In this document: in pieces, positions 1-8,760 of the stretch
Layout of the letters: each line of letters opens with the position of its first letter
Position numbering within the stretch: position 1 is the stretch's first letter
Origin: Bin87 sp965197635
GTDB taxonomy: Bacteria; Chloroflexota; Dehalococcoidia; Lucifugimonadales; UBA3495
Reading direction: 5' to 3'
NCBI GenBank assembly: GCA_965197635.1
Contig: CBDANN010000006.1
Location: 421,763 to 485,762, forward strand
DNA: 64,000 nucleotides
Program-made: the position numbers and the translations under genes
Notes under the pieces: generated by a model
What the model saw: the letters and a program-made list of their open reading frames with translations, nothing else
The model's database searches: none
Told to the model about the DNA's origin: nothing

Positions 1-1
1 G

Positions 2-376
2 TGGGACCAATACAAATGGAACCTGGGCACGCCGCGCCGACTGGAAGTGGAGAGGCGGGGTCTGACCCAGTTCTACGGGGGTAACGCCAACGCCAGGCCG
101 TCCAACCTGCCTGATAGAGATTCAGAGGCCAGCAGGGCAGTCGCGGAGCAAAGACCCGGTTCCAGAGGGTTTGAGGAGCACGCTGCGCCGGGAGGAGGCG
201 GGTTCAATGTTGTAGCCGGCTCCCCGGACACTATCCGGGACTACATGGACGCATACCTAGAAACCGGCGCCAACTACTTCCTATCTGCCTTTCAGTGGGG
301 CCACTTGTCCCATGAGGAGACCATGCGCTCGTTGGAACTGTTTGTGTCTGAAGTTATGCCCCACTATAACGAGTAG
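2..376 (+). CDS. LLM-class flavin-dependent oxidoreductase, C-terminal part
   Basis: The reading frame is open from the left edge (base 2, WDQYKWN...) to a TAG at 374-376, so only about the last 124 residues are present. The tail, FNVVAGSPDTIRDYMDAY followed by FLSAFQWGHLSHEETMRS and a final VMPHY, matches the C-terminus of bacterial luciferase-like (LLM) monooxygenases. There a GSP motif precedes an amphipathic helix and the last helix carries the HEET/SLELF segment. Family members are FMN- or F420-dependent TIM barrels; substrate cannot be told. The GTG start and flavin site lie outside the window. The insertion-sequence debris downstream does not appear to cut this gene. Confidence 0.75.
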   Translation, partial: WDQYKWNLGTPRRLEVERRGLTQFYGGNANARPSNLPDRDSEASRAVAEQRPGSRGFEEHAAPGGGGFNVVAGSPDTIRDYMDAYLETGANYFLSAFQWGHLSHEETMRSLELFVSEVMPHYNE

Positions 377-554
377 TCTGAGGCGCGGGCCAGTGGTTAG
401 ACAGGTTCTTGGAAACAGGGCAAAGGCGCTCGGGACAGCCGCGTCTACGGAATCCCCATCGGGAGGCCCCAGTTCGGCGACAGCCGCAGCAGCGAGATGA
501 GCAGAGCCGTCATCATCTGGGATCGTGTTCGGAGATGGAGAGACTGCCCGGGGA

Positions 555-921
555 GTAACTCGCCGATGCATCGCCTTCCAGTTCCAGTTAAATAGGTCGA
601 TACCCGTCTGGACCGGTAACTCCCGCACCGCCGCTTTCAACTGGGTTTGATGCTTTACGTCCAGGGCGGGGGGAACCACCACTTGGCTCAAAAACCAACG
701 CCTTAGGACCGTCCACGGAGGACGCCGCCGCCCATCGGCCAATGGTATGGGCAATCCCTCCCCAAGGCCTCGGCCACCGCCGCCGCAGTTCAACCCTGCG
801 TCAATAGCCACAACGCATGCCACCACTCCCGCTCCCGTGGCGTCGGATTTATCGGGGACCGACGCCGTACCTCAGCTTAATCCAATTGCCACCGCTCCAG
901 CAGTTCCTGCATCGCCTTCAT
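555..921 (-). pseudogene. IS630-family transposase relic, N-terminal part
   Basis: Reading the minus strand in mixed frames gives MKAMQELLERWQLD, then REREWWHALWLLTQG, an AAVAEALGRD helix-turn-helix stretch, SGGSPPALDVKHQTQLKAAV, and finally FNWNWKAMHRRVT. This order is typical of the winged-helix/HTH N-terminal half of IS630-type transposases (the WNWK segment is characteristic). Stops and frame changes interrupt it near 883 and again in the 640-800 region, and no DDE half follows, so it is a decayed fragment. No terminal repeats were found. The rest of 377-1019 holds no gene I can support. Confidence 0.5.
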
Positions 922-1621
922 GCCCAACAGCAATCCCACTCGGTTCTCCTGACGGATCAACTCAACTGGCCTCCATTCTACCCAACTCTGACTCGGGTTT
1001 CACCTTGGCTTTGGTTTAGCCCGAATCCACCGAAAGGATGAGTCTATCGGCGCACTGAGGGGGGTTAAAAAGTGTACCTGCGCTTCGGGGATAATGGTTT
1101 TTGAGATACCAAACCAACCCGCAGTCAGGAGCACCCAATAGATGCTACCAGCTGAGCAGCCCGACCGCATCCATGTCGCCTTTGACGATCACCGACTGGT
1201 GACCAACGCTGGGCTGCTGCTTCCGGTCACGCGGGCTGGGCGTTCGGGACTGGGTGAACTGGTGGACCGGCATGTTGACCTGGGAGATGCGCCGGGTCGG
1301 GCGAATGTGGGAGACCAGATGCTGACGTTGGTGGCCTCGGCGTTGATCGGTGGCGACTGCATTGACGACGCCACTGTGTTGCGCACCGGCGGGACGGCTG
1401 GGGCCATCGGCGGCGTGGTCAAGGCGCCGTCCACCCTGGGGACGTTCCTGCGGAGTTTCCAGTGAGGCCACACCCGCCAGCTGGATCGGGTGAGCCGTGA
1501 GTTGTTGGCTCGGGCCTGGGCCGCCGGTGCGGGTCCGGGCGACGGGCCGTTGACCATCGACCTGGACTCCACCATCTGCGAGACCTATGGATTGACGAAG
1601 GAAGGTGCCCGCCATCACGGC

Positions 1622-1658
1622 AACGCCAGCAGCGGGTGATAGCCCCGCTGCTGGCGTT
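1622..1658. repeat. Perfect 15-bp inverted repeat with an inverted 7-nt loop
   Basis: AACGCCAGCAGCGGG at 1622-1636 and its exact reverse complement at 1644-1658 flank the loop TGATAGC. The homologous place in the intact IS1380 transposase reads GCTATCA in gene orientation, so the loop here is inverted relative to its relative. It lies inside the transposase relic and contributes to its frame damage. Confidence 0.7.
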
Positions 1659-2070
1659 GCCGCCGGAACCGGCGATGTGCTGATGTCTCGGCTGCGGGAG
1701 GGCCGGGCCAACACGGTTCGGGGCGCCGCTCACTTCCTGCGGGAGACGGTGGGCCGGGTGCGCCATACCGGGGCCACTGGGCAACTCACGGTGCGCGCCG
1801 ACCGCGGCTTCTACACCCACGCCTTGGTCGCGGTCTGCCGCCAGACGGATGTCCGCTTCTCCATCACCATCCGCCAGCACGCCCGGTTGCGGAACCTGAT
1901 CGAGACCATACCCGAAAGGGAGTGGACGCCCCTACCCTACTGGATGGACGGCGCCGCCGACGTGGCCGAAACCAGCTACACTCCCTTCGCGGGCGAGCCC
2001 GACGCCGCGCCGGTGCGCCTCATCGTGCGGCGGGTGATACCCACCCCCGGCTATGGACTAACTGAAACTA

Positions 2071-3462
2071 TCAAGCTGCCGCGGCCTCTGATCCGTGGTG
2101 CAGGCCCGAAGCTGGAGCATCGGGGAGAGGCACCAGCTGATAGCCCAGTTGCGCCGCCCGGCGCTTGGCCGCGCGCAGCGCCCGGTCCTGATATTGCTTC
2201 TCGTAGTACTCCGCGCCGGCATCCACGTACTCCTGGCCGTCGCGCAGCATGGTGTAGATGAGCCTGGCCAGCTTGTGAGCGGTGGCGGTGATGGCCTTGG
2301 GCGCACCCAGCTGCGCCTTCTTCCGACGCAGAAATGCGCCCAAGGCGCTATCGGAGCGGTGCAGCGCGTTGGCCGCCAGACGCAATGCTGCCGCCGCGCG
2401 GCTGGCGCTGGGCTTGGTCTTTGAGCTGATCACCTTGCCGCCGGTGATGCGGTTGTTGGGGCTCAAGCCTAGCCAGGATGCGAAGTGCTTGGCGCTGGGC
2501 CATTTGGTCATGTCCGTGCCAATCTCGCTGATCACTTTCAGGGCCGTGAAGCCGTCCACGCCGTCGATGCGGGTCAGGTCCACTCCCGTCATCCGGTACA
2601 GGTGCGTCCAAACGTCGAAGCGTGGCGCGTTTCCTTTGCTGCGTCTCCGGCCGGACTTCGCCGCTGGAGGATCACCATCGCTGCGGTCCTCAAACCGCTC
2701 CAGCTGGGCTTCAATTTCACGGTCGCATTCGGTAATCTTGCCCTGATAAAACCGGTACAGTTCCAGGGCCTGGGTCAGCTCGAAGATGTGCTCCTCCCTC
2801 CAATGGCCTTGTAACGACTTGGCGATGGTCTTCTCGTCGGCCTTGATCCTGGGGTCGCGCAGTCGCGCCAGCTTTCGGGCGTCCCGCTCGCCGCCCACGA
2901 TGGCCTCCATGATGTCCATGCCGGTCTTGCCCGTGATGTCCCGGATCACGTGCTGGAGCTTCACGTTCATCTGGGTCAGGGCCTTCTGCATGTGCTGGAT
3001 ATGCTGTGACGCGTATTCCACCAGCATGGCCCGCTGCCGCAGGTAGCTGCGCAGACGCCGCACCTCCCCGTCGGGTCGGAAGGCTCCGGAGAGCAGGCCA
3101 TAGGTGTGCAACTGCTGCAGCCACTGGCAGTCCCGCACGTCGGTCTTACGACCCGGCACGTTCTTGATGCGCCTGGGGTCCACCAGCATCACCTGAAAAC
3201 CCCGTTCTTCCAGCACCCCGAACAGCGGTATCCAGTACACCCCGGTGGACTCCATGACCACGGTCTCCACGTCGCACTCGGTAAGCCAGTCCGCCAGACG
3301 GTACAGGTCCGTAGTGAAAGCCTCAAACTCACGCACCGGCTGTTCGGACCGATCGGCGGGAACTGCCACATAGTGGCTGGTGGCCCCCACGTCGATGCCC
3401 GCCGCGTTCAGGTTCAGCTGGGACAACCCTTCCGATTTCGTACCGCTCTTGCCGCTGCTCAT
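2071..3462 (-). CDS. IS110-family transposase (DEDD recombinase)
   Basis: The start was chosen at 3462 because GGAGG lies 5 nt upstream of the second ATG of an ATGATG pair; a longer frame to 3663 has no support. It gives 463 residues, slightly longer than most IS110 transposases. N-terminal RuvC-like DEDD domain: AAGIDVGATSHYVAV (first Asp), VVMESTGVYW (Glu), PGRKTDVRDCQWLQ (paired Asp). C-terminal Transposase_20 domain: MTGVDLTRIDGVDGFTA and WLGLSPNNRITGGKV with the following SKTKPSASRAA serine region. Residues about 270-300 form a charged linker. No stop or frameshift was seen. The enzyme should work with the RNA encoded in the upstream leader. Confidence 0.9.
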   Translation of the reverse strand: MSSGKSGTKSEGLSQLNLNAAGIDVGATSHYVAVPADRSEQPVREFEAFTTDLYRLADWLTECDVETVVMESTGVYWIPLFGVLEERGFQVMLVDPRRIKNVPGRKTDVRDCQWLQQLHTYGLLSGAFRPDGEVRRLRSYLRQRAMLVEYASQHIQHMQKALTQMNVKLQHVIRDITGKTGMDIMEAIVGGERDARKLARLRDPRIKADEKTIAKSLQGHWREEHIFELTQALELYRFYQGKITECDREIEAQLERFEDRSDGDPPAAKSGRRRSKGNAPRFDVWTHLYRMTGVDLTRIDGVDGFTALKVISEIGTDMTKWPSAKHFASWLGLSPNNRITGGKVISSKTKPSASRAAAALRLAANALHRSDSALGAFLRRKKAQLGAPKAITATAHKLARLIYTMLRDGQEYVDAGAEYYEKQYQDRALRAAKRRAAQLGYQLVPLPDAPASGLHHGSEAAAA

Positions 3463-3722
3463 CATCGCCTCCGCGCCTGCAAGGTAGCGGTGTCGCCGGA
3501 GGGAGATGCTAATATCGAACAATCTATGGAACGGGATCGCTCCGCTTGGAGCGTCACCAATGATGCAGTCGCAAGTCTCCCAGACCATGCTCCCAAACGG
3601 GCAATAAGCGCCAATGCCAGCTCGGTCTTGATCCGGACGGCACCCCTTACCATCAGCATACATCCTTGGGGCGGACTCACCAGTTAGTCACCTCTGCACG
3701 GCCCGGACACGGGCATAATGTT
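3463..3722 (-). ncRNA. Probable IS110 bridge-RNA region
   Basis: The 260 nt upstream of the IS110 transposase lack a convincing ORF. Read in gene orientation they contain first TTGGGAGC (3596-3589), identical to the target next to the right junction (3730-3723). Further on comes TCCATAG (3530-3524), identical to the element's own end plus core at the left junction (2057-2051). A target-like segment 5' of a donor-like segment is the order known for target- and donor-binding loops of IS110 bridge RNAs. The right-hand guides were not recognised, and no RNA fold was computed. Confidence 0.5.
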
Positions 3723-4393
3723 GCTCCCAACTGGCCCTCTTCGCCACCTACCGCTACCACGGCTTCATCACCGACCGGGACGGGGACACCCAGGCACTGG
3801 AGGCCGACCATCGCCGCCACGCCGAGATCGAGAATGCCATCCGCGACCTCAAGTACGGCGTGGGTCTCAACCATCTCCCCTCGGGCCGCTTCGCCGCCAA
3901 CGCCGCCTGGCGGACCGTACAGATCATCGCCCACAACCTGGCTCGCTGGACCGCCCGCATCGGTCTGGGCGAGCCAGAGGTGGTAACCACCAGGACCCTC
4001 CGGCGACGCTTCTTCGCCATGGCCGGACGCCTCACCCGCAAGACGCGCCGCCTCACTTTGCATCTTCCCCAGCATTGGCACTGGGAAAACCAGTTCACTC
4101 GCGCCCTGGCTCGGTTGCGTGCCCTGCCACTCCCTTCCTGATGGTGGCGCCGGCAACCGGCCCGCCAATCCCACCCGCCAGTCAGTCAAACGTCTCCCCG
4201 GCTCGCGCCAGATGGATCAGCGAGTGTTCCCTGTTGCCTCCGGCTCAGCCAGCAGCGGCTCCCCACGCCTGACACTGGCGGGCCGATTGCCAACCACCAG
4301 GCCCATCTACCCGATTTCCGCCCCAACGGTCGCGTCTTCATCACCCTCGTGTCCCATTCCAGTGCTCCCACAATGCCCTTCGGTGGATTCAGC

Positions 4394-4672
4394 CTAAAAC
4401 GACACCAGCGCCCGCCCACCACCAATCTACACCAGACACCATGAGATGCCTCCGACCAATGCAGAGCGTCCGCCGTGATGAAGTTCATCACAAGCAACCC
4501 AAGCCAAGCGACCGAACATAACCAAAATGCCCAACACACGCACTCCCCCCGCGAGAATTCACCAAAGGAGACTGACAGCATGCGCAAACGAGCGTCACGC
4601 CAACCCCACCTCGAATAGGTCGCAACAGCGCCCACCATCAGATATCACACCAGCAAACAGAGAAAGTTATCC
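4394..4672. other. Intergenic region, no gene supported
   Basis: There is AT-poorer sequence next to the IS1380 relic, then an AT-richer stretch. At 4565-4615 an AGGAGA precedes ATGCGCAAACG, which opens a 12-codon frame ending TAG (MRKRASRQPHLE). It could be a leader peptide for the exoprotein gene at 4673, but nothing else supports it. Confidence 0.3.
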
Positions 4673-5422
4673 ATGGCAATATTCACGAAAAACAAGCCGG
4701 TACTAATGCTGACTGCCGTCTTCGCCGTCATCGGGGCACTGGGCGTCACGATGCCGATCAACAACCAGGCAGCCGCCTCGGCAGGGTCGGTGTCCGAGGA
4801 CGTCTTCATCGTCCGTGAACTCGGCGCCGAAAGCGTCACGCTGAGCGACATCCCCATACCCCACCAAGACTGCAACGAAAACTACCGGTATAAGGTGCGG
4901 GTTGCCAAATACATGAACGCCAACGACGTGTATCAGTACTGGCGGTTCAACAGCGGCGACAACCCGGCCAACGACCTCACCATTGAAGGCCTGGACACCG
5001 AGGGCTACTACGACTTTGCCGTCAAGGCCAAGTGCGACGCCGACAACGGCGGCGGCACCCTGAAGACCACGAAGACCTACGGCCCCATCGCAACCAGCGA
5101 GGTAGTGCGCGGCTACTGGCCCTTCTAACCCTCGGCCAATGAGGACGAAGTCAATTTTCACATGCTCCAACACTCGCTGTGCAACGAGGGGTACCGATTC
5201 CACTACCGCAAGGGGCCGACCGGATGGCAGTACACCGACTTCGATTTCGACGACTACGTCGTTTCGGACAAGTGGGACGGTTGCGCCATGTACACGATGC
5301 CCAACTCTGAGAACATTCGGCACAAGGCCAAGGTAGAATGCGCCTTCGGCAATGAAGACAGGAACGGAGCGGTCTGGTACCGCAATGTCATGGGCAACCT
5401 GAACATCGACTACGACGAATAA
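4673..5422 (+). pseudogene. Secreted two-domain Cys-containing protein, interrupted by in-frame TAA
   Basis: The frame starts MAIFTKNKPVLMLTAVFA with a hydrophobic signal segment ending near AASA (about residue 36). The first domain contains DCNENYRYKVRV and ends in FAVKAKCDAD. A TAA at 5126-5128 then stops translation after YWPF. The same frame continues without another stop to 5422 and holds a second, weakly similar domain (LCNEGYRF ... HKAKVECAF). The shared CNExYR start and aKxxC end suggest tandem copies of one small extracellular domain. Either the gene lost its second half, or the second half is a relic. Family not recognised. No start with a good ribosome site was seen for the second part. 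Confidence 0.5.
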
Positions 5423-5538
5423 AGCCCCCGCCTGACCGACAAGGCACGACAGAACCACATTACGCGGCTCCAGACGCCAAACGGACGTCCCAGACCTCCA
5501 GCATAACCCGCGTCTGGAACCGCGCAGACGAGCCCTCC

Positions 5539-5748
5539 ATGAGTACAGCACCGACACGAGTAGACACCACGCACGCGCCCGAAACCAAACCGCGTGACCA
5601 CCCCAAGTGTCCACGTTGCAACGGTAATCTGCAGACGGTTCAAGACCCAAGAGATAAAGAGGTCTACCACCAATGTAGAGTGTGCAGTCACATTCCCAAC
5701 CCGCAAGCGCAAACCACTCCACCCCCCAGCAGGCCGAAGATGGGATAG
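5539..5748 (+). CDS. Small zinc-ribbon-like protein
   Basis: 69 residues starting MSTAPTRVDTTHAP. The centre reads HPKCPRCNGNLQTV...YHQCRVCSH, two CxxC knuckles 19 residues apart as in zinc ribbons. The ends are Pro/Thr/Gln-rich and probably disordered. It lies between two exoprotein genes on the same strand, with 116 nt upstream and no clear Shine-Dalgarno. The CxxC pair argues for a real gene. The role is unknown. Confidence 0.45.
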   Translation: MSTAPTRVDTTHAPETKPRDHPKCPRCNGNLQTVQDPRDKEVYHQCRVCSHIPNPQAQTTPPPSRPKMG

Positions 5749-6002
5749 ACGCCGCGCAGCAATGCAAGCTCCACACGGCGCCAGCAGCCGCAGAAACCGG
5801 AGCTGCCGCAAACGCAACGACCGGTCAGCAAGCACCAGCAACGCCACGTGCAGCGCCTATCATGCCGACGGCCACCCAGGTATCGAGGCTCTCCACAGTG
5901 TAGGCCATAAACCTGCTGATACTCCTCCGCTGGCCGGATGGCGCCACATGCACCGCCGGCGGCAGCAAGCGTGCCCCCACCAACAATCGAGCGGCATTAC
6001 CT

Positions 6003-6368
6003 ATGCGCCGCCGCGACTTTCAGCGGTACATCTTCGCAATACAAGGCATCTCCTTCGGCAACAGCCTCAATACCCGGGCCTGGCTCGCCATCATCGCCGA
6101 GACCGTCCAAGAAGGCAGAGTGCCGTCGCTACCGAGGTTCGCCCAGATCGGCCAAATCAAGACCAGGCACGCTGACGAAAAAGCCCATGCCCTGATCACA
6201 GCAGCCATAGAGCGCGCCGGCATCAAACCGGACGACGAGCCGTTCCCCACCGCTACCAGGATCCTCAACATTCCACGCGACGACACGCAACGGGCCGAAC
6301 CCGAACACCAGCCGCCACGAACCACCATCCAAAAGTTGCTCGGTACCGTACGTCGACCTTCACGATAG
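6003..6368 (+). CDS. Hypothetical protein
   Basis: 121 residues starting MRRRDFQRYIFAIQGISF. It reads as a soluble helical protein (NTRAWLAIIAETVQ, ADEKAHALITAAIERAG) with a Pro/Arg-rich tail. No family recognised. Support is only the length and the amphipathic helices; there is no ribosome site. It sits among decaying exoprotein genes and could be a remnant. Confidence 0.3.
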   Translation: MRRRDFQRYIFAIQGISFGNSLNTRAWLAIIAETVQEGRVPSLPRFAQIGQIKTRHADEKAHALITAAIERAGIKPDDEPFPTATRILNIPRDDTQRAEPEHQPPRTTIQKLLGTVRRPSR

Positions 6369-6691
6369 CGTCCCGACTACACGGGCAGGGACTACCGCCG
6401 GCGTTGCCGGCGAATACAGCAACGAAGCCGTCCTATAACGGCGACGTCACGACAGACTCACGTCAATAACATTGCATAACCGTACCAACATGACTTTTGC
6501 TTGGTAGAATAAGACCACCCCACAGACCAGCACGCCATCAGCGTCCACCCACGCCCTCGGACGGCCAACCGGCCACAATTGAGCGCAGAGTCCGTTAAGC
6601 ACGCGACCAAGCTGCCGAGGGACGTCCACCCCCAAGAAGACACCATGAGACCCAGTGGAATAGGGGATACCGACCTGCAGGGAGCGGCAAC
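6369..6691. other. Intergenic region, nothing recognised
   Basis: About 320 nt between the hypothetical gene and the Calx-beta gene. An imperfect GC stem (GCCGGCGTTGCCGGC) is visible near 6398-6412. GGGAGCGGC just before 6692 could serve as a weak ribosome site for the next gene. No ORF is supported. Confidence 0.4.
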
Positions 6692-8662
6692 ATGTTCAAA
6701 CGTCCCAATACCAAGGTAATGACCTCGGTCGGAATAGCGTTGGCCATCGCCTTCATAGCCGCGGTAGCCACTTCCACCGCACCGGCAACGACCGAATCAC
6801 AGGGTCTACCCACGCTCGGGTTCCACAACATCAACCTGAGCTTAAACGAGCCCAGCGGGATAAATGCAGAAACCCGGACATCCACAGTGATACTGTCCAC
6901 AACGAGCTCCCAAACCGTCACCGTCAATTACACCTTCATTCCAATCACCACCGAGGTAGACGACTACATCGGGGCCGACGGCACACTCACGTTCCCAGCT
7001 GGCAGCACTTCCGAAAACATTGAGTCATCCTCCTGGACGACGAGTACGCAGAAAACATCGAGCGATTCAGCATCGACCTCAGCTCCCCAACCAACGCCAC
7101 ATTGGGCTCTCACCGCAGCGGCCAAGTCACCATCGTTGACACCGACCCCCGACCGCCACCAAGTCACCATCGTTGACACCGACCCCCGACCGGTCGTGAG
7201 AATGAAACACCTATTTGGTTCCGTACGCGAGGGCGACGAACACGAGATGGTCCTGGCATCAGACCGGCAAGCCCAGTACGATTACACCGTAATCGTCCAG
7301 ACCCAGACCAGCGGAAACGCCAGCACCAACACCGACTATCACTGGTTCAGTCAAACCGTGATGATGCCGGCGTACGAGACACGCGTCGCCAGAAACCTAA
7401 TCACCAAGGATGACAACATACCCGAACCCGGTGAAGTGTTATACGCCGACATACTGAAGAACGGCGACGGCAAAGAGTTGGACCAAGACAATCGTTTACT
7501 CGCCATCTTAATCATCGACGACGACAACCGCGATGGGTTCTACGTCTCCAACCTCAGCGACCGCCCCGACATTAACGAGCGATACGACATTGCCGACGGC
7601 GCCGACGTCAGGAAACGCCAGATGTTCGTCAATGAGGGCAGCCAGGCCCACTACGAAATCTGGATGTCCCAGGGCTCCAACCTAGCCCGTCACCGTCAGC
7701 GTAGAGCCGCGTCAGGGCAGCCCAACACTCCAATCGAACTCCCCCAGCCACACCTTCACCCCCCAGAACTGGCGGCACCCCTACACCATCACCGTCACGT
7801 CAGACCAGGACGCCGATTCATTCGACGACACCCGCCAGGTCGCGCACACCGTGACCACCGAGGACCAGTTCTACAAGCGGAAGACCGTCGGAAACCTGAC
7901 CTGGGTGCAGCGAGACGACACCCGAGACGACACGGGACATGTGACCCACAGCAAGAACCACCCCGACGTCTCCAACCCGGTTACCGTCTCGATACTCAGC
8001 CACCCCAAGCGGCACGACGGAACCAAGTTCTACGTGCGCCTCCCATTCTCCGAGAACATCTCCATTGCCTACCCGGACATGAGAGATTACGCCTTCCGGT
8101 TGACCGGCGCCTACGTCCACCAAGCCCGCCGGGTCAACCGGACCAGCACCCTGTGGGACCTCGTGGTCCTGCCCAACACCGACCACAGCAACGTGTCAAT
8201 CGTACTGCGGAGCAACCGTGCCTGCGACCAAGACGGCGCGATCTGCTCCAACAGCAACAGCAGGCTGGGCAACACCCTCACGCTGGCCGTGGCCGGCGCC
8301 GACGGCGCGGCAGCACAGCTGCCGCCGGGCACCGCCGGCGAACCAGTGCTGGACATCTCGGGCAGCGCCACCACCGAGGGAGACCCGCTTCCATTTACCA
8401 TCACGCTGAATAAGCCGGCGGACGACACCGTAACCGTCCGGTTCACGACCGTCGACGATACCGCCGAGAAGGGCAGCGACTACACCGAAACCGAGTCGAC
8501 CCTCACTTTTCAGGCCGGCGAGACCGAGAAAGTCGTGAACGTCCCGACCCTGACTGACACTACGAACGAGGGAGACGAGCACGTCACCGGATTCATCTAT
8601 TCATCCACCGGCGCCGAGATCAGCCGCCCACGGCTCAGGCATCATCCAGAACGCGCAGTGAC
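6692..8662 (+). pseudogene. Secreted Calx-beta repeat protein, multiply frameshifted
   Basis: Starts MFKRPNTKVMTSVGIALA with a signal segment ending near STAPATTES. Calx-beta features appear in three frames: DGTLTFPAGSTSENI, then (other frame) LLDDEYAENIERFSIDL ending GQVTIVDTDP. A later C-terminal domain has LTFQAGETEKVVNVPTLTD and ends SGIIQNAQ at 8662. Frame breaks lie near 7022, 7683 (with TAG in the downstream frame) and 8625-8640. A 37-bp duplication at 7122-7192 restores the original frame after the first break. Family members are extracellular adhesion or Ca-binding proteins. With three breaks I call it a pseudogene, though sequencing errors cannot be excluded. Confidence 0.7.
7122..7192 (+). 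repeat. 37-bp tandem duplication in the Calx-beta gene
   Basis: CCAAGTCACCATCGTTGACA... starts at 7122 and again at 7159, with identical copies through CCCCCGACCG. The unit of 37 bp shifts the frame by one base. It duplicates the end of a Calx-beta domain (QVTIVDTDPRP). Confidence 0.9.
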
Positions 8663-8760
8663 CCAACGCCAGACGAGGAAACCGCCCCAAGGGGCACCCA
8701 CCTAACCCAAGTCAGGATAGACCCTAAAAAGCAACCGCGGAAGACCGGCACATGCCTAAT

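Larger units (their letters stand above)
2053..3722 (-). mobile_element. IS110-family insertion sequence, complete-looking
   Basis: The element is nested in the IS1380 relic. The relic sequence ...CCCGGCT ends at 2052 and resumes GCTCCCAACTGG at 3723, so the two junctions share only GCT. This fits IS110 elements, which lack terminal inverted repeats and recombine at a short core. It holds one transposase gene on the minus strand, 18 nt of 3' non-coding sequence and about 260 nt upstream of the gene. That is the IS110-group arrangement, with the long non-coding end before the gene. Confidence 0.8.
1142..4141 (+). pseudogene. IS1380-family transposase, broken by stop, frameshifts and IS110 insertion
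   Basis: The 5' part begins MLPAEQPDRIHVAFDDHRL and aligns throughout with the intact copy at 38841-40166. A TGA at 1463-1465 replaces the Arg/Trp region after GTFLRSFQ. The frame changes around 1620-1680. Homology then runs through VLMSRLREGRANT, VRADRGFYTH and PYWMDGAADVAETSYT to about 2050, where IS110 is inserted. It resumes at about 3724 (QLALFATYRYHGF) and ends LARLRALPLPS at 4141. The family is a DDE transposase; the DST..E and DSGF motifs are degraded here (RADRGF in place of RADSGF). It cannot be functional. Confidence 0.85.
1020..4393 (+). mobile_element. IS1380-family element, degraded, carrying a nested IS110 element
   Basis: The ends are inverted: CCCGAATCCACCGAAAGG at 1020 and the reverse complement of CTGAATCCACCGAAGGG ending near 4393. 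Subtracting the nested IS110 (about 1.67 kb) leaves about 1.70 kb, the length of the intact IS1380 copy at 38578-40286. The sub-terminal stretch 1085-1112 (cttcggggataatggttttt...) is shared with that copy. The 5-base flanks (TTTAG left, CTAAA right) are not a direct repeat, so the original target duplication is lost or altered. Confidence 0.75.

Noticed and set aside
281..826. 181-codon minus-strand open frame
   Set aside because: Only part of it carries IS630-like sequence; the rest is out of frame or antisense to the flavin oxidoreductase gene. Treated as a transposase relic, not a gene.
1463..1465. In-frame TGA in the IS1380 relic as possible selenocysteine
   Set aside because: The intact copy has an ordinary Arg/Trp region here, and the gene has other frameshifts, so it is a nonsense mutation.
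4703..5776. 357-codon minus-strand frame over the exoprotein genes
   Set aside because: Low-complexity Val/Gly/Arg composition typical of antisense frames, and no start signal.
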